The position numbers and the translations under genes were made by a program. 64,000 bases of DNA from DAIMFL01 sp964372215 (GTDB lineage Bacteria; Pseudomonadota; Alphaproteobacteria; Dongiales; Dongiaceae), in NCBI GenBank assembly GCA_964372215.1, contig CAYJQC010000019.1, positions 1 through 64,000 of the forward strand, read 5' to 3'. Below, piece after piece: positions 1 through 7,607 of the stretch; the stretch's first letter is position 1, and each line of letters begins with the position of its first letter. Below the pieces are notes generated by a model. That model was not told the DNA's origin, searched no databases, and saw only the letters and a program-made list of their open reading frames with translations.

Positions 1-218
1 GTCCAGCGGCGGGCGGCGGCGAGGGCGCCGACGGCGTCGCGCGCCTGGCGGTCGACCAGCGCCGAATCGGCCGCGATCGCGCGGCCGGCCAGCTCGGCCG
101 CGTCGGCGTCGAGCGCCGCGACGGCGCCCGGGGGCAGCGGCCCGTCATAGCGCCACTCGAGATCGTGCAGCCGGGCGAGGGCATCGCCGCCGGGCCGGCG
201 GAGCGGGTTCGCGATCAT
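1..218 (-). CDS. hypothetical protein, 5' part only (runs off the left edge)
   Basis: The frame reads leftward from an ATG at 216-218 and stays open to the window edge, giving the first 72 residues of a protein whose C-terminus lies outside. The visible part is rich in Ala, Arg, Asp and Leu and begins MIANPLRRPGGDALARLHDL. It has no signal peptide, membrane segment or motif that I recognise. The two other ATGs just upstream are in different frames and close quickly, so this start is the only workable one, although it lacks a clear ribosome-binding site. It follows the S24 regulator gene on the same strand with a gap of about 75 bases, so the two may be co-transcribed. Function unknown. Confidence 0.5.
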   Translation of the reverse strand, partial: MIANPLRRPGGDALARLHDLEWRYDGPLPPGAVAALDADAAELAGRAIAADSALVDRQARDAVGALAAARRW

Positions 219-240
219 GCCGCCATGATAGCATGGCGGC
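219..240. repeat. perfect 9-bp inverted repeat directly upstream of the cut-off gene
   Basis: The arms GCCGCCATG (219-227) and CATGGCGGC (232-240) are perfect inverted copies around the 4-base spacer ATAG. The element touches the start codon of the minus-strand gene at 218, so as DNA it could be an operator and as RNA it would hide the start. There is no T-run, so an intrinsic terminator is unlikely. Regulatory meaning is inference. Confidence 0.4.
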
Positions 241-274
241 CCGCGATCGATCAGGAATTATTACCTAGGAAAGT

Positions 275-290
275 CGGCCGCCTGCGGCCG
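275..290 (-). terminator. weak terminator-like hairpin after the S24 regulator
   Basis: CGGCCG and CGGCCG flank a CCTG loop immediately after the stop codon of the S24 gene. On the minus strand the hairpin is followed by ACTTTCC, only a short T-run. Termination would be inefficient, which leaves room for read-through into the next minus-strand gene. Confidence 0.3.
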
Positions 291-292
291 GC

Positions 293-925
293 CTACTGGC
301 TCACCCACAGGATCCGGGCGATCCACTGGATTTCCTTCGGCGCGAAGCCGCGATCGGCGTGCCGGGGATTGAGCGAGCGCAGCTCGATGCGGCGGGCGCT
401 GTTGCGCAGCACTTCCTTGGCCATCACCTCGCCCTTGGCGGTCTTCACCACCACCCGGTCGCCGCGCTTGATCGGGGCGTCCGGCTCGACGATCAGGATG
501 TCGCCCTTGCGATAGGCCGGCTCCATGCTGTCGCCGGTGACCTTGAGCGCGTAGGTGTTGGGATCGCTGATGGCGGGCGAGTCGATCGCATCCCAGCCGC
601 GTCCCGTGGGATAGCCGGCATCGTCGAAATAGCCCTCCGCCCCGGCCTGGGCGTAGCCCAGCAGCGGCACCTTGCGGGTCAGGCCGCGCCGCGCGCGCTC
701 GCCGATCAGCGCCAGGAAGCCGCCCATCGGCTCGCCGGTCGCGTCGAGGATCTTGGAAATGCTCTCGGTCGACGGCCAGCGCAGGCGGCCGTCCGGGCCG
801 ACCCGCTTGCTCTTGTTGAAGGTGGTGGGGTCGAGCCCCGCGCGTCGGGCCAGGCCTGAAGCCGACAGCCCATGCTTGGCCGCCAGGCGATCGATCGCCT
901 TCCAGATGTCGGAATGTCGTAGCAT
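293..925 (-). CDS. XRE-type / S24 LexA-like regulator
   Basis: This is a 210-residue transcriptional regulator with an N-terminal helix-turn-helix region (about residues 5-60, containing the LSASGLARRAGLDPTTF stretch) joined to a C-terminal S24 peptidase fold. The serine-lysine dyad is visible: Ser133 in TGDSMEP and Lys170 in EVMAKEV. A potential Ala-Gly self-cleavage site sits at residues 94-95 (AQAGAE). Proteins of this architecture include phage CI-like repressors and LexA relatives that can lose repression through RecA-stimulated autocleavage; whether this one responds to damage is not shown by sequence. A GGGAG motif lies about 9 bases before the ATG and overlaps a small palindrome at 938-951, which would suit autoregulation. 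It is divergent from pyrD with a 127-base gap. Confidence 0.88.
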   Translation of the reverse strand: MLRHSDIWKAIDRLAAKHGLSASGLARRAGLDPTTFNKSKRVGPDGRLRWPSTESISKILDATGEPMGGFLALIGERARRGLTRKVPLLGYAQAGAEGYFDDAGYPTGRGWDAIDSPAISDPNTYALKVTGDSMEPAYRKGDILIVEPDAPIKRGDRVVVKTAKGEVMAKEVLRNSARRIELRSLNPRHADRGFAPKEIQWIARILWVSQ

Positions 926-937
926 CCGGCAATTCTC

Positions 938-951
938 CCGGTATGGACCGG
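938..951. promoter_or_regulatory. candidate autoregulatory operator of the S24 regulator
   Basis: CCGGT (938-942) and ACCGG (947-951) form a short palindrome with an ATGG spacer, 13 bases upstream of the regulator start and overlapping its ribosome-binding region. Its position between two divergent genes suits a repressor site, but a 5-bp arm is short and the assignment is inference. Confidence 0.3.
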
Positions 952-1052
952 CGATGTCAGCAAAAATCGGGCGGCCGCACCGTGGGAAGTGACAGCGTCG
1001 CGGCTCCTGTCTAGGGTCGCCGTCCTATTTCTCCCAGACTTGTCACAGCGCC

Positions 1053-2132
1053 ATGCCGGATCTGCACCGCCTCGCCGCCGCCGTGATCCGCCTGCTGCCG
1101 CCGGAGGCGGCGCATCGCGCGACCATCCATGCGCTGGCCGCCGGGCTGGTGCCGCGGGCGCCGGCGCGCGCCGATCCGATCCTGCGGGTCGGCCTGTGGG
1201 GCCGCGACTTTGCCAATCCGATCGGCCTCGCCGCCGGCTTCGACAAGGACGCCGAGGTCCATGAAGCCTGCCTCGGGCTCGGCTTCGGCTTCGTCGAGAT
1301 CGGCAGCGTGACCCCCAGGCCGCAGCCCGGCAACCCGCGGCCCCGGCTGTTCCGGCTGCCCGCCGACGGCGCCGTCATCAACCGCATGGGCTTCAACAGC
1401 CGCGGCCTCGATCACGCCGCCGCGCGCCTGGCCGGCCGCGACCGCGCCGCCGGCATCGTCGGCGCCAATCTCGGCAAGAACAAGGAAAGCGCGGACGCGG
1501 CGGCGGATTTCGCGGCCGGCGCGCGGCGGATGGCGCCGCTCGCCGACTACCTGGTGATCAACGTGTCCTCGCCGAACACCCCGGGCCTGCGCGCGCTGCA
1601 GGGCCGCGAGCCGCTGGTCCGGCTGGTCGAGGCGGTGCAGGCGGCGCGCGGCGCGGCGGTGCCGCCATCATCATCCCTGGGGCCGCCGCCGCTGCTGCTC
1701 AAGATCGCCCCCGACCTGACCGACGAGGACAAGCGCGACATCGCCGAGGTGGCGCTCGATCGCGGGCTCGACGGCCTGATTGTCAGCAATACCACGATCG
1801 CCCGGCCGGCCTCGCTGCGCAGCCCGCATGCCGGGGAGGCCGGCGGGCTGTCGGGCAGGCCGCTGTTCGCGCCGTCCACTGCCGTGCTGGCCGACATGTA
1901 TCGCCTGACCGGCGGCCGGCTGCCACTGGTCGGGGTCGGCGGCATCGCCGGCGGCGCCGACGCCTATGCCAAGATCCGGGCCGGCGCCACCCTGGTGCAG
2001 CTCTACACCGCCCTGGTCTATCAGGGGCCGGGGCTGGTCCGGCGGATCCAGGCCGAACTGGCGGCGCTGCTGCGCGCCGACGGCTTCTCCGGCGTCGCCG
2101 CGGCGGTCGGCGCGGACCACCGCCCGTCCTGA
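1053..2132 (+). CDS. pyrD: dihydroorotate dehydrogenase (quinone), class 2
   Basis: PyrD oxidises dihydroorotate to orotate in pyrimidine synthesis and passes electrons to membrane quinone. At 359 residues the protein has the usual class 2 length. The N-terminal helical extension (about residues 1-40) that docks on the membrane is present, followed by the FMN barrel. Recognisable signatures are NPIGLAAGFDKDAEV, the NLGKNK loop, VINVSSPNTPGLR with the class 2 catalytic serine (Ser173), KIAPDLTDED, LIVSNTT, and the phosphate-binding GVGGIAGGADAYAKIRAGA stretch near the C-terminus. Nothing is truncated. It stands alone on the plus strand, divergent from the S24 regulator, and precedes the EAL-HAD gene pair, an arrangement also familiar from other alphaproteobacteria. 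Confidence 0.97.
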   Translation: MPDLHRLAAAVIRLLPPEAAHRATIHALAAGLVPRAPARADPILRVGLWGRDFANPIGLAAGFDKDAEVHEACLGLGFGFVEIGSVTPRPQPGNPRPRLFRLPADGAVINRMGFNSRGLDHAAARLAGRDRAAGIVGANLGKNKESADAAADFAAGARRMAPLADYLVINVSSPNTPGLRALQGREPLVRLVEAVQAARGAAVPPSSSLGPPPLLLKIAPDLTDEDKRDIAEVALDRGLDGLIVSNTTIARPASLRSPHAGEAGGLSGRPLFAPSTAVLADMYRLTGGRLPLVGVGGIAGGADAYAKIRAGATLVQLYTALVYQGPGLVRRIQAELAALLRADGFSGVAAAVGADHRPS

Positions 2133-2256
2133 GCCGGCGGCGATCGATCCCGGCGCACACCAATCGTTAACCGTATTGCCGCAGCTTCGGTCAGGGGTGG
2201 CCGGCACCGATACGGCCGGCCTCCCGACCTCCATCTGCCGCGAGTCCGCTGCTGCC

Positions 2257-3561
2257 ATGGTCCCGATCCGCCACCTGCTGCTGTTCGCGCTGTACGCCGC
2301 CGCCGCCGTCGCCGCGGCGCTCTACGCGCCGGCCTACCTGCCCGACGTGACGGTGCGGGAGGCCTACGCCCTGGGCGGGCTGGTGTTCCTGCTCGGCCTG
2401 CTGCTGCACGAGATGATCGCCCGGCACGAGCGCGAGGCCTGGCTCGCCGGCCAGATCCTGTCGCTCCAGCATGCCCATGCCGATTCCGGCCTGGAACTGC
2501 GCCGGATCGGCCATGACTCCATCGCTTTTCGCGATGTCCTGGAATCGCGCAATCGGGAGAGCGCCCGCGACGTCGGCAGCGTGGTGGCCGAGGTCAAGGT
2601 GCTGCAATCGCTGATCGAACAGCTCTATGCCAGCCGCACCGCCGCCGAGGACGCGGCGGCGGATGCCCGCGTCACCGAGGCCGCCGGCGACCGCGAGATA
2701 CTGGCCGAGCTCGAGCCGGTGCCGACGGCGCAGTGGACCGAGGGCCGGAGTACGGCGATTCCGCCGACCGGCGGCGGCGCGTCGAGCGGCGCCACCGTGC
2801 CGATGCCGCCGATCGCCAGCGGCCTCGACGACCGCGCCGTGCTCAACATCCTGCGCGAGGGGCTGCAGGAGGAGCGGGTCGAGCTGGCGCTGCAGCCGAT
2901 CGTCAGCCTGCCGCAGCGCAAGCGGCGCTTCTTCGAGTGCTTTTCGCGGGTCCGCGCCGGCCACGGCCTGGTCATCATGCCCGAGCAGTACATCGCGCTC
3001 GCCGAGCGCGCCGGGCTGATCACCGTCATCGACAACATGCTGCTGTTCCGCTGCATCCAGCTCTTGCGCAAGATCCGCCACCGCAACCTCGACATCGGCT
3101 TCTTCTGCAACATCTCGCAGCACACCCTGGCCGACCGCGCCTTCTTCCGCGACTTCGTGCGCTTCATGGAAGACAATGCCGAACTCGCGTCGAGCATCGT
3201 GTTCGAGTTTCCGCAGCGCGCGATCGCCACCCTCGGCGACAATCTGCGCCGCGACCTGGAAGAACTCGGCGGGCTGGGCTTCCGCTATTCGCTCGACCAG
3301 GTCACCGACCTCAATCTCGACGCCGACATGCTGTCGGCGCGCCGCTTCCGCTTCGTCAAGGTCGAGGCGGCGCGGCTGCTGGCGCACGACAGTGGAGTCA
3401 ATCCGATCGCGCTCAAGAAGCGCCTGGACGCACGCGGCATCGACCTGATCGTCGAGAAGATCGAGACCGAGGCGATGCTCGTCGAGCTGCTCGACCTCAA
3501 CATCGATTTCGGCCAGGGCTACCTGTTCGGCGAGCCCCGGCTGTCGCGCCCGGATTCCTGA
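2257..3561 (+). CDS. membrane-anchored EAL-domain protein, probably inactive as a phosphodiesterase
   Basis: This is a 434-residue protein with two N-terminal membrane segments (about 6-24 and 35-51), a helical linker that looks coiled-coil (about 55-160), and an EAL-type domain (about 195-430). EAL domains degrade cyclic di-GMP or act as sensors of it. Several catalytic positions are kept (Asn285 in NIS, Glu317 in FEF, Lys368 in VKVE, Glu400, Gln420 in GQGYLFGEP). However, the signature EAL itself reads ECF (227-229), and the metal-binding DD pair reads DQ (347-348). I infer that it binds rather than hydrolyses the nucleotide, or has another role. The ATG at 2257 is preferred because it begins the first membrane segment; an upstream extension would run back into pyrD. 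A TIGR01459-type HAD gene follows 44 bases later. Confidence 0.85.
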   Translation: MVPIRHLLLFALYAAAAVAAALYAPAYLPDVTVREAYALGGLVFLLGLLLHEMIARHEREAWLAGQILSLQHAHADSGLELRRIGHDSIAFRDVLESRNRESARDVGSVVAEVKVLQSLIEQLYASRTAAEDAAADARVTEAAGDREILAELEPVPTAQWTEGRSTAIPPTGGGASSGATVPMPPIASGLDDRAVLNILREGLQEERVELALQPIVSLPQRKRRFFECFSRVRAGHGLVIMPEQYIALAERAGLITVIDNMLLFRCIQLLRKIRHRNLDIGFFCNISQHTLADRAFFRDFVRFMEDNAELASSIVFEFPQRAIATLGDNLRRDLEELGGLGFRYSLDQVTDLNLDADMLSARRFRFVKVEAARLLAHDSGVNPIALKKRLDARGIDLIVEKIETEAMLVELLDLNIDFGQGYLFGEPRLSRPDS

Positions 3562-3605
3562 CGAAGGCTTTCCTTTCCGGCCCGGCCATGGCACAAGGCG
3601 CCGCC

Positions 3606-4493
3606 ATGTCCGACCGCGCGCCGCCACCCGTTCCCGTAATTTCCGGGCTGTCCGAGATCGTCGACCGCTACGACGGCTGCATCGTCGATCTCTGGGGCGT
3701 GATGCACGATGGTGCGCGGCCCTATCCCGGCGCCTGCGAGACCCTCAGGGCCCTGCGCGCCGCCGGCAAGCAGGTGGTGATGCTGTCGAATGCGCCGCGC
3801 CGTGCCGCCGCCGCGATCGCGCGCAGCGCCCGGGTCGGCGTCACGCCCGATCTCTACGATCACCTGATGTCGTCCGGCGAGGAGACCTGGCAGGCGCTGG
3901 CGACGCGCAGCGATCCCTGGTACGCCCGGCTCGGCCGGCGGGTCCTGCTGTTCGCGGCCGAGTACGACCGGCCGTTTCTCGCCGGCCTCGGCCTCGCCGA
4001 GGCGCACGGGCCGGGCGACGCCGATTTCCTGCTGGTGACCGGCGCCGCTGCCGGCGAAACCGTGGCGGACTACGAAACCCGGCTTGCGGCGGCGGCGGCG
4101 GCCGGAATCCCGATGGTCTGCGCCAATCCGGATCTCGAGGTCATCCATGCCGGAGCGCGCGAGATCTGCGCCGGCGCGCTGGCCGCCCGCTACGAGGCGC
4201 TGGGCGGGACGGTGCGCTATCACGGCAAGCCTCATCCGTCGGTCTATCGCACCTGCTTCGACCTGCTTGGGCGGGTCGATCCGCGCCGCATCGTCGCCAT
4301 CGGCGATTCGCTCCGGACCGACATCGCCGGCGCCAACGGGGTCGGCATCGACAGCCTGCTGGTCACCGGCGGCATCCATGCGGAAGAGCTGGGCGCGGCG
4401 GCCGGCGAGCATCCCGATCCGGACCTGCTGGCCCGCATCTGCGCGCGCGCCGGGCAGCGTCCGACCGCCGCGATTCCCCACCTGGTCTGGTAG
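3606..4493 (+). CDS. HAD-superfamily hydrolase, TIGR01459 type
   Basis: This is a 295-residue member of the HAD subfamily IIA (NagD-like) group described as TIGR01459 and common in alphaproteobacteria. Motif I reads DLWGVMHDG (about residues 28-36), where the second Asp of the usual DxD is Trp, as is normal for this subfamily. The GKPHPSVY segment supplies the motif III lysine, and IGDSLRTDIAGAN is motif IV. The substrate is unknown, probably a small phosphoester. AAGG at 3595-3598 lies 7 bases before the ATG at 3606 and decides that start; an in-frame ATG at 3588 is the alternative. Position directly after the EAL gene suggests one transcription unit. Confidence 0.88.
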   Translation: MSDRAPPPVPVISGLSEIVDRYDGCIVDLWGVMHDGARPYPGACETLRALRAAGKQVVMLSNAPRRAAAAIARSARVGVTPDLYDHLMSSGEETWQALATRSDPWYARLGRRVLLFAAEYDRPFLAGLGLAEAHGPGDADFLLVTGAAAGETVADYETRLAAAAAAGIPMVCANPDLEVIHAGAREICAGALAARYEALGGTVRYHGKPHPSVYRTCFDLLGRVDPRRIVAIGDSLRTDIAGANGVGIDSLLVTGGIHAEELGAAAGEHPDPDLLARICARAGQRPTAAIPHLVW

Positions 4494-4595
4494 GGTCGCC
4501 TGGTCACATCCTTTTGATTCGAAACCGCTGGGCGCACGAGGATTCCGCACCATCTCGGGATTGATCTGCGGCGCAGGCTTTGGGGGCGGTTTGCC

Positions 4596-6431
4596 ATGGT
4601 TGTAGCGAGGCGGCGAAGCTGGACCTGGCGATTCGACCAGCCGGCTGCCGCCATCTGGCCGGTCTTGGCCGATACCGCGCGATTCAACGAGGCGGCGCGG
4701 CTACCCAAGCATGCGATCGAGGAGGTTCCGCAGGCGGACGGCTCGGTGCGCTTTTTCGGCCGGCTGCGCAAGGGTCCGATCCGACTGGAGTGGGAGGAAC
4801 GGCCGACCAACTGGGTCAGCGAGCGCTGGCTCGAGCATTGCCGGTATTTCAGCCGCGGGCCGCTGGTGAGCCTTTGCGCCCGCTTCGAACTCGCCGACAC
4901 CGCCGACGGCTGTACCGGAAATTATGGCATCGAGGTCGAGGCGCGCGGCCTGCTCGGTTTCCTGATGGTCGGCAGCGGCGCCTTCCTGCGCAGCGCCGGC
5001 AAGAGCTTCGGCAAAATGGCGGCCGAGGCCAGCGCCTTTGTCGCGGGCGCCCGGGAGATGCCGTTCGACTACACCGCGCCCGAGGTCGCGCCCGAGACGC
5101 GCCGCCGGGTCGCCGCCATGGTCGCCGCCATCGAGGCGACGCCGAACGGCCACGGCCTGGCCCGCCGGCTCGTCGATTTCGTGCTCGGCGCCCAGGAGGT
5201 CGACCTCTGGCATATCCGCCCGCTGGCCCTAGCCCGCGACTGGGGAATCGACGAGCGCCCGGCGATCGAACTCTGCCTCCAGGCGGTCAGGGCCGGGCTG
5301 CTCGACCTGCGCTGGGACCTGCTGTGTCCGCGCTGCCGGGTCGCCAAGGAATGGGTCGCATCGCTCGACCGGCTGCCGCGCGGTGCCCATTGCGCGACCT
5401 GCAACATCGATTACGACCGCGAGTTCTCAAGCAATGTCGAGGCGAGCTTTCGCCCGGCCGGCGCGGTGCGGCCGATCGCCAGCGGCGAGTACTGCCTGTT
5501 CGGGCCGATGTCGACCCCGCATATCAAGCTGCACGTCACGCTGGACCCCGGCGAGACCCGAAGCATCGCCGCCACGCTCAGGCCCAGCAGCTATCGCCTG
5601 CGCACGCTCGAGCCCGGCGGCGAGGCGACGATCGACTGGCCGGCGGGGGACGGGGATGCCGCCGGCTTCCCGGAGTTCGCGATCGATGACGCAGGCGGCA
5701 TCGTGCCCGGCGCCCCGGCGGCGGCGGGGACCATCGCGCTCGCCAATCGCGGCGCCCGGCGCCACACCCTGATCATCGAGGATCGCGCCTGGCTGCGGGA
5801 CGTGCTGACCGCCGACCGGCTGACGGCGCTGCAGGCATTCCGCGACCTGTTCGCCGACGAGGTGCTGCGGCCCGGCGACGATGTCGGGATCGCCCAGGTG
5901 ACGCTGATGTTCACCGACCTCAAGGGCTCGACCGCGCTCTACGAACGAATCGGCGATGCCCGGGCCTATCACCTGGTGCGCGAGCATTTCGCCTTCCTCG
6001 GCGACATCGTGCGGGTCGAGGAAGGGGCGGTCGTCAAGACCGTGGGCGACGCGGTCATGGCGGCGTTTCCCGATCCGGCGGCGGCCACCCGCGCCGCGCT
6101 GGCGGTGCAGAAGCGCGTCGCCGCCTTCAACCACGGCCACGCGACAACGTCGGGCGGCGAGGCGATCGTGATCAAGCTGGGGCTGCATCGCGGCCCCTGC
6201 ATCGCCGTGAACCTCAATGACCGGCTCGACTATTTCGGATCGACCGTCAATCTCGCGGCCCGGCTGCAGGGCCAGAGCCGCGGCGGCGACATCGTGCTGT
6301 CGCGCGAGATGCTGCTGGACCCGGGCGTCGCCGCGGTGGTCGCCGGCGAGGCGGCGCAGGAGGACCAGGCGGACCTGCACGGCTTCGCCCGGCCGGTGGC
6401 GTTCCTGCGCCTGCTGCCGGGCGGCGTCTGA
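4596..6431 (+). CDS. multi-domain class III adenylate/guanylate cyclase (DUF5939-like)
   Basis: This 611-residue cytosolic protein has four parts: an N-terminal SRPBCC/START-like region (about 1-155), a helical stretch, a zinc-ribbon-like module with CPRC (244-247) and CATC (266-269), a beta-rich region similar to DUF5939 (about 290-400), and a class III nucleotide cyclase domain (about 430-600). The cyclase has both metal-binding aspartates, Asp441 in MFTDLKGST and Asp485 in KTVGDAVMAAF, plus the dimer-arm sequence YFGSTVNLAARLQGQS, so it should be catalytically competent. The product is probably cyclic AMP. The START-like and zinc-ribbon regions would sense an unknown ligand. No membrane segments are seen. 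It begins 102 bases after the HAD gene and is followed by a convergent PEP-CTERM gene. Confidence 0.88.
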   Translation: MVVARRRSWTWRFDQPAAAIWPVLADTARFNEAARLPKHAIEEVPQADGSVRFFGRLRKGPIRLEWEERPTNWVSERWLEHCRYFSRGPLVSLCARFELADTADGCTGNYGIEVEARGLLGFLMVGSGAFLRSAGKSFGKMAAEASAFVAGAREMPFDYTAPEVAPETRRRVAAMVAAIEATPNGHGLARRLVDFVLGAQEVDLWHIRPLALARDWGIDERPAIELCLQAVRAGLLDLRWDLLCPRCRVAKEWVASLDRLPRGAHCATCNIDYDREFSSNVEASFRPAGAVRPIASGEYCLFGPMSTPHIKLHVTLDPGETRSIAATLRPSSYRLRTLEPGGEATIDWPAGDGDAAGFPEFAIDDAGGIVPGAPAAAGTIALANRGARRHTLIIEDRAWLRDVLTADRLTALQAFRDLFADEVLRPGDDVGIAQVTLMFTDLKGSTALYERIGDARAYHLVREHFAFLGDIVRVEEGAVVKTVGDAVMAAFPDPAAATRAALAVQKRVAAFNHGHATTSGGEAIVIKLGLHRGPCIAVNLNDRLDYFGSTVNLAARLQGQSRGGDIVLSREMLLDPGVAAVVAGEAAQEDQADLHGFARPVAFLRLLPGGV

Positions 6432-6488
6432 TCACGGCCGGCCGCAGGACGTCGCCGATCGCTCCGGGACCGGGCGGAACACGCGCAC

Positions 6489-6521
6489 AAAAAACCCCGC
6501 CGCCCTGGCCGGGCGGCGGGG
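6489..6521 (-). terminator. strong rho-independent terminator of the PEP-CTERM gene
   Basis: An 11-bp perfect stem (CCCCGCCGCCC at 6495-6505 with its complement at 6511-6521) closes a 5-base loop. On the minus strand it is followed directly by six Ts (6494-6489). It lies 25 bases beyond the PEP-CTERM stop codon. It may also stop plus-strand transcription from the cyclase, although the T-run is only on the minus strand. Confidence 0.92.
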
Positions 6522-6545
6522 TCCGGTTGACGCAACCGGTGAAAC

Positions 6546-7286
6546 TCAGCGTCGTCGGTAGCGCCGCAGCAGGCCGAGACCCGCGAGCCCGGCGCCGAAC
6601 AGCATCATCGTGCTCGGCTCCGGCACCTCGATCGCGGCGCCCCTCAGGCCGCTCAGTTTGAAGTAGTCGTCCCATTCGCCGAACTGGCCAGCGATGATAA
6701 CATAGCGGCCGGTCACGTCGCTGTTGGTGGCGGTCCAGCTGTTGACCACGACATTCTCGAAGACCCCGATCTTGGTGAAGCCGAGGGCGCCGAGATCGGC
6801 GTACTCGCAGGCCGAGCTACCGGCTGCGCAGGGAGCGACGCTGGACTTGAGACTGAAGCCGGGTCCGAGATCGTTGCCGCCGATCCAGATCTCGACGTCG
6901 CTGTCGGTATCCATCCAGCCGATCCGGAACGCGGTCAGCGCGTAGTTCGGATCGTCGAACTCGACCAGCAGGAAGTTGTCCTTGCCCTTGTTGTCGATCG
7001 CATGGTTGGGCGAGCCGCTGTCGTCGCTCGCATAGATGCCGACCCCACCCGACCACTTGGCGACGGTGCCGGTCTTGAAGGCACCCGAACCGGAGGCATC
7101 GGCGGTATAGTAGCCGCGCACCTTGATGTCGTCGGTCGCTGGGCCGACGGCGTCGAACGAAAGCTGCGACTGCGCGCCGCTGCTGCCGGTCAGGTCCCAT
7201 TCGATGGCCTCAGCCGGCCGGGCGAGCGCTCCTGCCACCAGCAGGGCCCCGCATACGAGACCGACCTTAACCTTCGCGCCATACAT
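6546..7286 (-). CDS. PEP-CTERM sorting-domain surface protein
   Basis: This is a 246-residue exported protein. A signal peptide is clear: positive start, a hydrophobic core and a cleavage region around RPAEAIEW near residue 27. The C-terminus carries the exosortase sorting signal: VPEPST, then a hydrophobic helix, then an Arg-rich tail (RRYRRR). Proteins of this type are processed by an exosortase (EpsH/XrtA family) and usually belong to biofilm or exopolysaccharide systems; no exosortase is encoded in this window. The middle part is acidic, beta-rich and Gly/Asp/Ser-rich with a pair of Cys residues (APCAAGSSACE), typical of secreted low-complexity cargo. AAGGA precedes the ATG at 7286; the frame extends further upstream but without a signal peptide at its start. 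Transcription probably starts at the sigma-54 promoter at 7393-7408. Confidence 0.9.
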   Translation of the reverse strand: MYGAKVKVGLVCGALLVAGALARPAEAIEWDLTGSSGAQSQLSFDAVGPATDDIKVRGYYTADASGSGAFKTGTVAKWSGGVGIYASDDSGSPNHAIDNKGKDNFLLVEFDDPNYALTAFRIGWMDTDSDVEIWIGGNDLGPGFSLKSSVAPCAAGSSACEYADLGALGFTKIGVFENVVVNSWTATNSDVTGRYVIIAGQFGEWDDYFKLSGLRGAAIEVPEPSTMMLFGAGLAGLGLLRRYRRR

Positions 7287-7392
7287 GGCGGACTCTTCCT
7301 TCTTGAGCGGGCGCAACACCCGCACCGGATCCCGGCCGCCCGCGTCCGGACGACCTGCCACCACGGCCCAGCGGCAAATCCATGTTATGCCA

Positions 7393-7408
7393 AGCAAATC
7401 ACGTGCCA
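7393..7408 (-). promoter_or_regulatory. sigma-54 (RpoN) promoter of the PEP-CTERM gene
   Basis: On the minus strand the sequence reads TGGCACG-TGAT-TTGCT, an exact match to the -24/-12 consensus TGGCACG-N4-TTGCW, with the invariant GG and GC separated by 10 bases. Transcription should start near 7381, leaving a leader of about 95 bases. Genes for PEP-CTERM proteins are known to be controlled in several lineages by the PrsK/PrsR system, whose regulator is a sigma-54 activator, so the promoter class fits. The AT-richer stretch upstream (7409-7607, no gene) would hold the activator site; the small palindrome CTGTGCGACAG at 7464-7474 is one candidate. Confidence 0.88.
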
Positions 7409-7607
7409 ACCGATGGTGCAACCGGCAAGATTTTGAAATAGCTGCCTGTTAACCAATAGGCTGCTGTGCGACAGAAAGTTACCTGTAAGCGATCCCGACA
7501 GTCACCGCAGGAGATTCGCGACTTCCGAAGCGGAATCCTGGCACGAATCCCTTTTCGCTTCGTGAAGTCCGTGCATTCCGTCAGCCGCCGGAATCGCCCG
7601 GAATCGC

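Noticed and set aside
2160..2225. The GGCCGGC inverted repeat after pyrD as a terminator
   Set aside because: Short arms and no T-run; similar GC-rich repeats arise by chance in this composition.
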